DNA from: Diphasiastrum complanatum
Taxonomy: Eukaryota > Streptophyta > Lycopodiopsida > Lycopodiales > Lycopodiaceae
Direction: 5' to 3'
DNA length: 64,000 nt
Assembly: GCA_029204225.1 (NCBI GenBank)
Contig: CM055097.1
Span: forward strand, 67,556,972-67,620,971
Position numbers and translations under genes: made by a program. Positions 23,790-40,411 of the stretch are shown here, one piece after another. The notes beneath the pieces are model-generated. The model saw nothing but the letters and a program-made list of their open reading frames with translations. It was not told the DNA's origin and made no database searches. How positions within the stretch are numbered: position 1 is the stretch's first letter; each line of letters begins with the position of its first letter.

Positions 23790-25080
23790 TATTAGACTTT
23801 TTTTTTTCTCATCCTATGTGGCATTTCTTATAGGGTCTTTTCTGGTTTGGAACTCCTCTAATATAAGGCAATGCAGACTAATGGTGGAGGAGAATTCATT
23901 TCGACTAGATTCAAAGACTATTGCAAATCCCATTGCATTCTGATGTAGTTTACCACTAGCTACTCTACATAGTTGAAATAGAGTGGCTGAATGTAAAAAT
24001 CGTTGAAAGTGCAAAAAATATGATTCTACATGTAGGTTTATTGAAGACTTTTTGGATAGAAGCCATCTCGATAGCTTCATATCTGTAGAATCAACTTACA
24101 ACCAAAGTCTTATTTGACAAAACACTCGAAGAGGTGTGGATAGGCTCAAAACATTCGATAAAGCATTTTCGAACTTCTAGTTGTATTGCTTTTGCACATA
24201 TTCTAGTAAAACTTCATAAGAAGCTAGATTCCACTAGTTCGGAGTCTATCTTTGTTGGATATTCTTTGAGTCATAAAGCTTATAGGATCTACAATCTAGT
24301 GACTAAGAAGACTATGTTTAGTAGTACGTTGTAAAGTTCGAATCTCAATTCTAATTAGAAGACGAATGGACACATCCATAGCAATAGAAACCAGATACAC
24401 CAGTTCCTCAAAGATTGAATTGACACAGTTTTTCTCCCAACAAATTTATCAATAATGCTATAGCAACTTGTTATTTTGTCGATGAGCCAGTCTATTATTC
24501 TGAGACAATTTCTAGTCTGGATGCAGATCCGTTGAAATGAGTGATGGACAAAGAGTATCAATCTCTTATTAAGAACCAAACATGGACTATTAGGGCCCTG
24601 CCTATTGGAAAGAACATCATCTCTTGCAAATGGATTTATCAAATCAAATACAAAGTTGATGGATCGGTTGATCGATGGAAGGCAAGGTGAATGCTAATTA
24701 TTCAAAAACTTGTGGTCCTGTGGATCAAACTCTTACTTTCATTTGCAACAATGGCACTAGAAGATTCACTAGATGGATGTCAAACAACATTTTTACATGA
24801 GATGACATTTATATGTCTCCAACCAGAAGGCTACGAGTTGGAGGGTAATACACATTAGGTATGCAAGCTTCAAAAAGTTTTTTGTGGACTTAAATAGTCA
24901 TCTCATGCTTGGTTTTATCAAATTAACAAATTTTTTATTCAACATGGCTTTATACAAAGTTCAGTTGTGTAATGTCTATTACAAATTAGCAGAATTCTCT
25001 TTTGTTATCATTACATTATATGTTGATAACACATTACTTTTTAGTCATATACTTTATAAGCTTTATGACAACTAGAGTAG
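23790..25080 (+). mobile_element. Ty1/copia integrase-RT remnant
   Basis: Plus-strand pieces in copia order. The integrase core is NGGGEFISTRFKDYC (about 23,890), then the C-terminal integrase part at 24,134-24,334 (IFVGYSLSHKAYRIYN). The RT start is KNQTWTI and SCKWIYQIKY (about 24,570-24,650), then QPEGYELEGN (about 24,820), a KVFCGLK block and ITLYVDNTLLFS (about 25,010). Stops are frequent, and the catalytic YVDD reads YVDN. It ends near 25,080, before RNase H. Confidence 0.82.
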
Positions 25081-25129
25081 CCAATATAAGTCTTTCCAAC
25101 TAACTGACCAAGTTTCTTTCTCAAATTAG

Positions 25130-25640
25130 AAAAAATATGTACATACCACACACAACAAAAAACTCATAGATGTTTTAAGCTTGGCTTGTTGCCATAATAA
25201 TTTTCAAAGAGAGTTTTGGAGTCCATAGAATTAGCGCTTGAATAATTTTGCAAATAATAAACATTATAAATAACTTTAGCCCTTAATTTCTTGGGTAGCT
25301 AAGCATTTGATAGCATAGTCCCTATTGCATCCAAAAGTGTTCAATTCTTTTTTGCAGCTACTCCATTTTTTTGTGTTTTGTGGCTCATAGTGAACTGATG
25401 ATGTATACCACAAGAAGCAAAATAATCAAACATTTTGTTTAGCATAAATTCTATCCCACAATCAGTGTGTAGGGCCTTGACCTTCCTCCTAGTTTGTGTC
25501 TCAACATACTATTTGAATTCTTTGAAACTGTTAAATGCCTCAAACTTGTTCTTGATGAACATTGTGTTAGTAAATTTGGAATAGGCATTTATGAAGGTGA
25601 TAAAATATAGTGTGAAATTGAATAATCGATCTTTAATCTA
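25130..25640 (-). mobile_element. Ty1/copia integrase remnant
   Basis: On the minus strand: FITFINAYSKF (about 25,600; the first catalytic Asp reads Asn), FKEFK, LHTDCGIEFMLNKMFDYF (about 25,470) and a KNGVAAKKN block (about 25,370). It continues to about 25,140. It is convergent with the plus-strand copia to its left and too decayed to assign to a family in this window. Confidence 0.75.
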
Positions 25641-26645
25641 CATCCATTCATCTAATCAGTTCTGCAGTTTACAAACGACCTGCAGAAATACACAAAAACA
25701 GCTAACAATTGGGCTCGACAATGACAAAGAGTATCGAAGGTGTTCAAACTATTGAATGTTAACATAACTTGTTTCCACTTGTTGTGAAGCTAACGACTTG
25801 CCCTAAAGATTTTTGCAAGTAGTTTCCAAGAAGCCCAATTAAATAAGTGACAACACAATATGGCTTATCTCCAATTGTGATATGTGACCAAAAAGTTGTC
25901 TTCAACTATCTTTTGGATAATAAACAACATTCATAACTAGTATAAATAGTTGATCACTTTCTAGGTTAACTTCTTCCCCTTTTTCAAATTGATCCTGGAG
26001 ATTAATATAGTGTATTGCTAGAAACACTTACTTTTTATTGGCAAAAGTGTCAGATAGAGTCAATCAGATACTCAGAGATAGTTTCGAGTATGCGGCTGCA
26101 TTCGCTATTAACACGATGACATTTGTTTTGGAACTTTAACCTGAAAAAGAGTGATTTTTTTTTATGTTTTTTAATGGTCCTAGTTTTAGGCCAAAATCAT
26201 GGATTTTTTTAATAAATCTCTAGATTTTAAATAAAGAACTACAAGTTTTTGTTGCAAACTTCATAAAATCATCATAATTCCAAATGAAATAATAATTCAA
26301 GAGAACAAATGGTTTTTGAAACTCGAAATCCCATTGAATTACAAAACAACTTAAAATTATATTTGCACATTCTTTTTTTTAAAGTACATTTTCTAAGAAA
26401 TTTTTACTGATGCCTCTCAATTCAGAACTTGTCATATTCTCAACACTCTTGTTTTCAGCTGATGAAGTGGCAGACCCGTCTTCTTCAATTCCTCAGAATC
26501 CACATCTAATGTTGACAACAAACCTTGTAAATCAACTTTCTCTGTTGATGATGAGTGGAGGATGATGGTTTTTCCAGTAATCCAAGTTGTTCTTTCAATA
26601 TAGATATAGTTGACTTTCGTAGATGATTGGTCATTGTTAATTCAA
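25641..26645. other. unassigned DNA between copia fragments
   Basis: No gene seen. It may include decayed internal copia sequence, but I found no conserved block on either strand. Confidence 0.45.
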
Positions 26646-26649
26646 AATT

Positions 26650-27930
26650 AAATGCCAAAACATCTACATCCTACAGATTCAAATCGTTGACTCTTGGTTG
26701 ATTTTTTGGCGGTTGATTTTTTGGCAAACTCTTTCTCTTGTCATTTTGATCTACTTGCAACATTTTGAGTTCGTACCTTCCCAAAGAAGCATTCGTTGAA
26801 ATGGTACGCAACCAATAAACATGTAGTACTTTTGTTTGATTGCTATTTTGAATAAAACCAAGTACTTTGACAATCCAAAATTGATGTCCTTCACAAGAGT
26901 AAGGACATAGAGAACTTCCTCTAGTTTCTTGTCTCCTTGACTCATGTCTAGCCATAATACACCAGTTCCATACACCACGTGTTTAGAACCATCTCCAAGT
27001 ATAATGAATCTCGAATAGTTCGTCTTCTTGTACTCAGACAAAATTTGTTTCGAGGAAACAAAATGTGAGGTGGCTCTCGAATCAAGTACTACTTCTTGAA
27101 TTGAATTAGATGAACAACATAGATCAGCATAAGCTGCTGAATTTCTTGTTGCCTTGTCTTCTCTGCTGCTCTGGAGCATTCTGCTTTGTCTTCAACAAAG
27201 GTTTAAATCTAAAGGTTCGCTTCAATTCTATGCCTTTTTCTTTCTGGGATTCTGATTACAGTCTATTGCTGCATGACCCGTTTATGACAATGAATGCATT
27301 CAATCTTTGGATTTAACCAACACTTTTCTTCTATATGATCTGATCTTCTACATCTGTTGCAGATCTTCTTATCACCAGAATTCTTCTGTTGTTTTCCATA
27401 TTGTTGTTCATTAGTCTTAGACTCATTCGTCTTAGATGACTCGCTCTTAAACTTAGACTTCTTAGAAGATTTATTCTTCTGAGTAAATAGAGCATTTTCT
27501 GAATCACCATTGTCATCATAGCGTTCACGAGCTTCTACTTCCTCCTTCACTCCGTCTATTGCCTTTTGAATTGTCATTGTCGCATCTTTCGCCAATAAGG
27601 TTCGAGTTCTGTGGGATGACCTGGGTAGGGCTCGAAGAAAACAACTAAGCTGTTTTTCCTTAGAAATTGTATTTTCTGCACCAAAATTTTGCAAGGAAAT
27701 AAACAGATCTTTAATCTTTCGCACGAATGTGTTCAGGTCTTTGTCGTCCCTCTGTAGGTAATAATTGGTCTTCCAAAAACATGATCTGATTATGAGATCG
27801 AGTCTCATTCTTGGTTTGCAATTCTTCCCATAAATCCTTTGTGTTTGAAATTGATGTAAGATCTAGCATAATATTGTCATGCACTGAAGACGCAATAATT
27901 GCTATAGCTTTGTCATTTTTCATTAGAAAT
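26650..27930 (-). mobile_element. Ty1/copia family B, gag and protease
   Basis: Minus strand, starting just inside the LTR. The gag N-terminal part (27,923-27,711) has LDLTSISNTKDLWEEL. The gag C-terminal part (27,808-27,263) is Lys/Ser-rich and ends in a CCHC zinc knuckle, CNRCRRSDHIEEKC. The protease region (27,179-26,751) has VVLDSRATSHF, where the active-site Gly is replaced by Arg. Frameshifts separate the pieces. Integrase and RT are absent; the element stops near 26,650. It supplies the part missing from the 14.65-17.37 kb copy, but in opposite orientation. Confidence 0.88.
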
Positions 27931-27934
27931 CTAA

Positions 27935-28482
27935 TGGTTTATGACAGTTGATATTCAAATAGACGCTCTGTTTCCAAGCTCGAATAAATTTTGTTCGTGA
28001 ATATTTCGCGACAGTCTGTCTCTTTGTTTCAGCTTCGTGTTTCGTGAATTGTTCTTGACACTTGTCTCTTCGCGACATTTTCGTCTTTCACGAATTGTTC
28101 ACGATAGATGACAATTCTTGAGCTTGAAGAAGAAATCTAGAATATTTTGTGAGTTGTTCGAGATAGTTTCGCAAGAAGTGAGCTTGAAGAACAGTCCAAA
28201 AAATTTTGCAAATTTTTCGAGACATTTTTGCAACATCTGAGGCTTGAACAAGAAATGGAAAATTTGCGAATCTTTTGAGCATCAACAAGAAAGCCACAAG
28301 CTTCCACAACAAACTGTCTCGCGAATCTTTCGAGTTGACTGCAAGACAAATTTCATGAATCCTTTTGAGTTGGTCACGAATAGAAATATTTCGAGTTCGC
28401 GTTTGTTTCTTTCTCATCCTTTGTCAAGTAAACTGTGTGCTTTGTTGCTAGAATCAAGATCTGTCTGATTAGTTGTTCTACA
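27935..28482 (-). mobile_element. 5' LTR of copia family B, second copy
   Basis: This is the reverse complement of the LTR at 17,382. It starts at 28,482 with TGTAGAACAACTAATCAGAC and shares the TTCGCGA-type repeats. It diverges from the first copy below about 28,055. No clear primer-binding site separates it from the gag start at about 27,923, so the LTR-gag junction appears to have been deleted. Confidence 0.8.
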
Positions 28483-29150
28483 GATTTGGAACATGGAGAA
28501 CATTGGACAACAACTTGATTTCACCTTTCTAAAATTTGATTCTGACTGTTCCTTCACCTTGAATCAAATGTGATGAGTTGTCTCCAAGTTGCACAACTCG
28601 AGAGCGGGTGAAAGATTTATAATCTTTGAACCAGTCTTGATGGTGAGTCATATGTTGAGAGCATCAAAATTGCTTTTGATAGAGTAATTTGCTCCTAGGT
28701 CAAAATTATCATGACCCTTTTCATAGGCTTCAGGAAGACTCGATAGTGGAGTCATAACAGCATCGAAATCTTCAATGACTGAGCCAATTGCAGCCACTTG
28801 CTCCATAAGATTTTTGAAAGTGTTGATATGACTTGTAATTCTTTCTGCTCTAGACATCTTCAGGTTGAAGAATTTCTTCCTCAAATGTAACTTGGAAGTA
28901 ACATCCCTAATATCATGTAGGGTTGCTAGGATGTCCCATGCATCTTGGTCGTTTGAGTATTACATATGTGAATTATCTATGTATCCTTGATATTGAGAGT
29001 GATCATGGCAAATGCCTTGCCATCTCCCAGTCTCCATTTGGTGATTATGGTTGCATCACCTTCTGGCTTGACTTCTGTGCCATTAAGAACATCCCATAGT
29101 TCCTTGGCTGATAGTATGATCTTCATTTTGAATTGATTGATTGACACACC
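28483..29150 (-). mobile_element. Ty1/copia family A, internally deleted copy
   Basis: Bases 28,483-28,660 match the family A copy at 10,721-10,900. From about 28,670 they match 11,325-11,775. The zinc-knuckle and linker part between them (about 430 bp in the first copy) is missing. Gag words ERITSHINTFKNLMEQVA and LSSLPEAYEKG are readable at 28,850-28,720. The left side abuts the family B LTR directly. Confidence 0.82.
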
Positions 29151-29159
29151 TATCCAATG

Positions 29160-30015
29160 CAAAACTAGTCACCAAATCTTGATCTAGATTAGCAAACTAT
29201 GATCTAACAACCAAGAGCAATCAAATAGAATGATCAAATATGGGAATCCAACCCCACACACATGTGGTATGGCCTCCAAAATGGCCTATTATCATAGAAT
29301 TCTAGTAATCAAGTTTGGATTGCAATGCAAACACAAAATAGTGAAGAAGCTCAAGATTGCCAATTTGCTCTCAAAAATTCTAAGGCATTACTATTGGAAT
29401 GGTGAATAGTATGTACAAAAGCTCTTCCCCACCTCAAGCTAGGTGAAAATCTAGCATGTAATAAGGAAGATAATTGAGCATTTTTTTTTTCTAACTTGTC
29501 AATCTAACCTAACCCTAGAGTTTTGCCAAGTTGGTGGTTAGGTAGATCAACCACCTCCGTGATTCAAGGAATTTGGCCCTATAATTTAGGAATTATGACC
29601 AAACAAGTCTAACTAACCCTATGAATGAGATTTAAACTACTTTGACCTCAAATAACACATGCCAACATGGATTCACACGTGTGGGACCCACCTATGTACA
29701 ATTTACATGGTTTTGATCAAGCTAGATTTGCCAAATTTTGGCATTTTTCACAGTCTTCTTTAAAGCCAAATTTTATGACTTCAAGCAAAAATAGCCAATG
29801 TAGGAGTTTTTCCCAACAACACCAATCACATGTAATATGTTACAACCTATAAATGCCACTAAACCACCTATAAATGCCAACCTATAAATGCCACTAAGCC
29901 ACCAACTAATATTTTAATGGTGCAATAGGGGCAGCCACCTACACAAAAGGAGCCAATAATTCTCAAAAGGTCTACAAGAGAAATACATGAGCTCGACCAC
30001 TTTATTCCTCAAGTA
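29160..30015. other. unassigned intergenic DNA
   Basis: No gene seen. A short local duplication, CCTATAAATGCCACTAA, occurs two to three times at 29,847-29,900. Confidence 0.5.
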
Positions 30016-30019
30016 TTCA

Positions 30020-30372
30020 TGAGGCATAATTAACCAACAATAGTGGCAAAAACTTTATCTAACTTAGATGCTAAAAATTGGCATAAAGTCACAGAGGCTG
30101 AACATACTTCATTAATGAAGAACGAGACTTGGAGTCTTGTTGATCCTCTTATGAATGCCAAGATTATTGATCCAAAGTGGATATTCAAGCTCAAGCTTAA
30201 ACCAGTTGGATCAATATCCAAATGGGAAGCTAGATTGATTGTTATAGGCTATAAACGAACATGTGATATAGATTGCACTGAGACATTCAGTCCAGTGGTA
30301 AGGCATACAGACCCTACTGGCTATAGCAGCTATATGTGTTGTTATTTGTTAGTTCTCATATTACTAGATTGA
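30020..30372 (+). mobile_element. Ty1/copia RT N-terminal fragment
   Basis: An open frame of 109 codons contains EAEHTSLMKNETWSLVDP, a PKWIFKLKLKPVGSI block and CTETFSPVVRHT, the first third of copia RT. It is cut before the catalytic core. Confidence 0.88.
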
Positions 30373-30838
30373 TAGTTGTTATTAAGAATCTTTGTGCTTG
30401 ATTTTCATAACAATTGTATCTAAATTTTTTCGTAATGATGTGACATTACTCTCACAAATAGGACACAAATAATCAGCAAAATCAACCACAAGTTTTTTTT
30501 GCAATTATGAGCTACCAATCTGGTTTGAAACTCGACCATGATATGAAAATGTTTCCAAACATGCCACAAAACAGCTTCATGTCAACAATCATAAGAAAAA
30601 ACACCCTATTGGGTCATACACTATTGGAGTTGAGCAACCAACTAATCATGCCATTTTTAGACCAAATTGTTATTACAAGGATAGCAAATAGATTTGTCAA
30701 TTATGTACTCATCCATTCTTATAAGTGCACCATGTTACTTGTGGTTTATTAGCTTTCTAGAGCGGCTCAATAACAGGCAATTAATGTTCTATTAGCATAT
30801 ACCAACAATGATTCTCCCTCATTAGACATGGAAATAGA
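30373..30838. other. unassigned DNA
   Basis: A few copia-like words may be present on the plus strand (for example an 81-codon frame from 30,507), but nothing I can assign. Confidence 0.4.
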
Positions 30839-30839
30839 T

Positions 30840-31045
30840 TTACCAATACAACATAAACCACTTTTGTACCTCATAAAAATAGAGGAGATCCAAGAGGAAA
30901 CAATAAGTAGCTAGCTCCTCATTAGGAATCATGAGCTTCCGTATTGGGGCATTATGCTTATTGGTTTCCAAGGGGAGGCTCGAACCTAGGACCAAAGAAA
31001 CTTTGGATGCCAAGCTAACCAGTTGAGCCAACCCCGTTGGGTGGG
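30840..31045 (-). mobile_element. tRNA-derived SINE
   Basis: On the minus strand a tRNA-like head has an A box TGGCTCAACTGG (31,030-31,019) and, about 30 bp on, a B box AGGTTCGAGCC (30,988-30,978). This is the internal RNA polymerase III promoter layout of plant Au-like SINEs. About 130 bp of unrelated tail follows. No tail repeat or target duplication could be fixed. A functional tRNA is excluded because no acceptor or anticodon stem forms. Confidence 0.75.
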
Positions 31046-32189
31046 AAGGGCATTATGGCCATAATGGCCTAGGCATGGCAATAAAAGAAAACAAAAAAAT
31101 TGGCATGCTTTACACTGAGTAAAACCCTTGGATAGGGCTTTACGCCCTCTGGGCACCTACCCTTAAACTCTCGCCCTCTGCCCTCATAGGACTTTAAGCC
31201 CCCAATTGAGGCTTTACCCCTGCTTCTTTTTTGAAAGGTTTACATATTTTGCTCAGTGGCTTCCTCTAGGCTTGTTCTATGTTGTTGTACATTTGTAAAA
31301 AGTCCCTAATCAATGGTTAATCTTTTTTAGAAAAAAAAGGAGATTAGAATTAAGGTGGCAGTAAGAAGTACACATGTTCTTTTGTGTGCATTAGGGCTCA
31401 ATAAGTTCTAAGTTAGTATAGATGTTACACAATCCATTGAAAACTACACATGTTCACTTTTAGATGAGAACATGAGTCTTAAAAACATTATCATGTGTTT
31501 ATAAAGGTGCCTGATTTCACAATATTAAATGTTGGCCACAACCTCTTTTGTTATTTTAAAAAACTATTGTAGCAAAGCAATGTAGGTTATGTGTTGGTAT
31601 TGGGGAAAAAAAAAGGTTTTGGTGATGGGTAAAGGTGAGGGAAAGGAACTTTTTGAGCTCGTGCTTGGGCCCAGGAGTTTCATAAGCATTCGTAAGCATT
31701 ATGATGTATTGAAAAAAAATGCTTAAATTGAGTTTCATAAGATTGAATATTGAGGTTAAACTACTTTAGTTTTTGAAAAGCATATATCATTAGTAACAGG
31801 AAGCATGAGTAAGAGTTGGTGCAGCTTGAGGGCAAAGGCCCGTAAAGGATGTTTTACCTTGTTTGAACAGAGTCGATTTTTTACTATTGCTCAATCATGG
31901 GTACCATGCCTTCCTTGTGTCAACTCCAAAGTACTATACATTGTAACAAAAATGCCCTTCGAGATTTGAAAGAAAAAGAAATAAAATTAGAGTGCTTATA
32001 ACGCCACGTAGTGCCCGGAATTGTGAATAAACAAATAAAAATACAATGCTATTATATGCCCTATAATGCGCCTAATTCTAAATAATTAAGTGAAAAATAC
32101 AATGCTAAATAAAAGCCATTGTACTTGAGCACCATAGGATTTGGGGTGCAATCTTTGCATTACTTAACATCATGCATAGTATTATGAAT
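31046..32189. other. unassigned intergenic DNA upstream of the GC island
   Basis: AT-rich; no gene. A TTATGGCCATAATGG palindrome lies at about 31,053-31,067, at the edge of the SINE. Confidence 0.5.
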
Positions 32190-32194
32190 CATGC

Positions 32195-32300
32195 ATCTTG
32201 GCCTGGCGGGGCTTCGAACCTGGGTCCACACAAACCCCCTCCAACTCGGCAAGTGCAGGAATCCGTCCAATCGCGAGGGCACGATCCCTGGCAGACAAGG
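32195..32300 (-). mobile_element. tRNA-like / possible SINE head
   Basis: The minus strand shows TTGCCGAGTTGG (32,252-32,241; A-box-like) and AGGTTCGAAGCC (about 32,220-32,209; B box) at SINE-like spacing. It is GC-rich, unlike the first SINE, and lies at the left edge of the GC island. It could be a separate SINE, or a tRNA relic in the promoter region. Confidence 0.4.
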
Positions 32301-32882
32301 CGACGGCTGACCTTACGAACCTTCCTTCCTGTCGGGGGACCGCGCCTTCCCCGAAGCTGCCGCCTAGGTTCGCCGGGTCGTCCTTGCCGGGCCTGCCCTT
32401 TTTGACAGGCAACTAAATTCCTCGTGAAGGCCCTGAAGGGTATCGGACCTAAGCGAAGGGCAGGAATGGGCTTTCGGGGACTCGTTTTGACGTGTGCACG
32501 AGGGGTTTTGCAGGCTGTCTGCCCTTCTGGCGGAAAGGCTAGGAATGACGAGGCCTCATTAGGGTGGTAGGTGGGGAGAGCTTCTCGGCAACTTCCGGGC
32601 GCCTTCCTGGTTCCGGCCTCGGATGCTGTGGCCCCACCTGCCGCCAAAGCATCTGGTGGTTAAGATTAGTTTGTCACAAGCACGGGGACGCGACCGCATC
32701 TGTGACGTGAACTTTTCCTCGGCTTTTGGTATGTGATTCCAGGCTCCGGGGGGGTGGCCGCGGCGGTATGCCACCGGTGGCAGGGATTGACCGCTCCGTT
32801 CTGCCACCGTCGTTGGGGTCGCGCCGCCTCCCTGCTTTGGCCTTCCTTCCAGTCAGTTGCTGTTGTATTATGTCTCCTCTTT

Positions 32883-32883
<1 letters not shown>

Positions 32884-32920
<37 letters not shown>
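32884..32920. repeat. (CT)n microsatellite followed by (GATC)n
   Basis: About 18 CT units, a short spacer with GCTCGCGGTGG, then five to six GATC units (about 32,934-32,955). It probably lies in the 5' leader of the Ca2+-ATPase gene. Confidence 0.95.
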
Positions 32921-32923
<3 letters not shown>

Positions 32924-33319
32924 CGCGGTGGCTCGATCGATCGATCGATCGATCGCGATTGATGTTTCTCTTTCCTTCTCTTTCCTGGCAATAGGAGCGA
33001 TGGTGGATCTGGCCTAAGGGCTTGCGTTTTTCAACCATCGTCCCCTTTTCGTGTCGTTTATTATTGCATTGCGTGTAGGTTCTTCGTCGACTGCTGCTTC
33101 TCCGTTTTTGCAAGCCTCCTCATGTGCGCTGCCTTGGTCTCGGCGTTGCCACTCTCGTGGTTCTTCGTCTCCGGCCGTCCTTGACATGGTTGCGTTGATC
33201 CGCGATAGTGCTGCGATGTGCCAGGCATTGACAGGTACTTCACATCTTTGGCTCTTTGTTTGGTTGCAATCGTAATTCGTCTTGCAGTTTTCTTTCTTGA
33301 TTCATTTGATGCGGATTCA

Positions 33320-33860
33320 GTGCTGCAGACTTGTTGATTCAGCAAAGATTTCCTTGATTGCTTTTCAGTGAGTCTTTTGGTTGGGAGTCTAATTCTCTCT
33401 TGATAAAGAGGAAATATACGTAATTATCATCTTTGGTTCCGAGCTTTTCGGTTTTCTTCTTTGAGTTACGTGATGTGGTGTGGACAGTGGCTGCAGAATG
33501 CTGCAGGGTTTTTGCTGATTCAAAAAATTTATTGATTGCCCTTTGAAGTGATTTTTTTTGGTTGGCAATGAAATCTCTCTCGATAAGAGGTGGTCGCGCT
33601 TTTTGTCAGGACGCCCCAGTTTTTGTTGAAATCTCTTCCATTTGACCGACATACTTCAATGCTGCAGGCCTTTGTTTAATTTGAAAATTTCTTTTGATTG
33701 CGTTTTAGTGATTCTTTTGTTCCTAGTGCAACGTTTTCTGATATGAAGGCGGTAATATTTCACTCTTCATGTCAGGACGCCTCATTTTTTGTGGAAATCT
33801 CTTCCATTTGTCAGACATACTTTGATTGGATCCACCACTACGTTGAGTCTGTGTTTTCTG
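33320..33860. repeat. three diverged leader units of about 160-180 bp
   Basis: Units begin near 33,320, 33,500 and 33,659 with GTGCTGCAG or ATGCTGCAGG. Each then carries TTGATTC-like, TTGATTGC, AGTGATTCTTTTG-like and, in the last two, GTCAGGACGCC and GAAATCTCTTCCATTTG blocks. They lie between a candidate leader donor at 33,235 (ACAG/GTACTT) and a candidate acceptor at 33,939 (ATTGCAG), so they are probably intronic. Confidence 0.7.
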
Positions 33861-33978
33861 ATAAACTGTTTTTTCATTGTAAAGCAGATTAGGCGCTTGG
33901 TAATCAAGCCCCTGCAAGCGTGTTCAGAATTAATTGCAGCCTTCGACTTATTACCAGTATCCTAAGGGAGGCTATATA

Positions 33979-40411
<6,433 letters not shown>

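Larger units (their letters stand above)
32190..32925 (+). promoter_or_regulatory. GC-rich island, probable promoter/leader of the Ca2+-ATPase gene
   Basis: Base composition changes sharply from AT-rich to GC- and CpG-rich at about 32,190 and back by about 33,000. It ends in a (CT)n tract and lies about 1 kb upstream of the ATG of the only intact gene. CT-rich tracts at the 5' ends of transcripts are common in plants. No TATA box was found, so a transcription start cannot be placed. Long reading frames across it on both strands are a by-product of high GC. Confidence 0.45.

Noticed and set aside
30840-31045. A functional tRNA gene
   Set aside because: A and B boxes are present but no cloverleaf with acceptor and anticodon stems can be drawn; the long non-tRNA tail fits a SINE.
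32190-32920. Plastid or bacterial DNA insertion as the source of the GC-rich block
   Set aside because: No rRNA, tRNA or organelle protein segment is readable, and plastid DNA is usually AT-rich; a promoter island fits better.
32172-32991. Overlapping open frames of 70-150 codons on both strands across the GC-rich block
   Set aside because: High GC removes stop codons by chance; the translations are Arg/Pro/Gly-rich or SLSLSL/RERERE from the (CT)n tract, and frames on opposite strands overlap each other.
33934-33978. Upstream in-frame extension of the Ca2+-ATPase start to 33,934
   Set aside because: It begins at TTG, not ATG, and crosses a likely leader splice acceptor at 33,939; the first ATG is 33,979.
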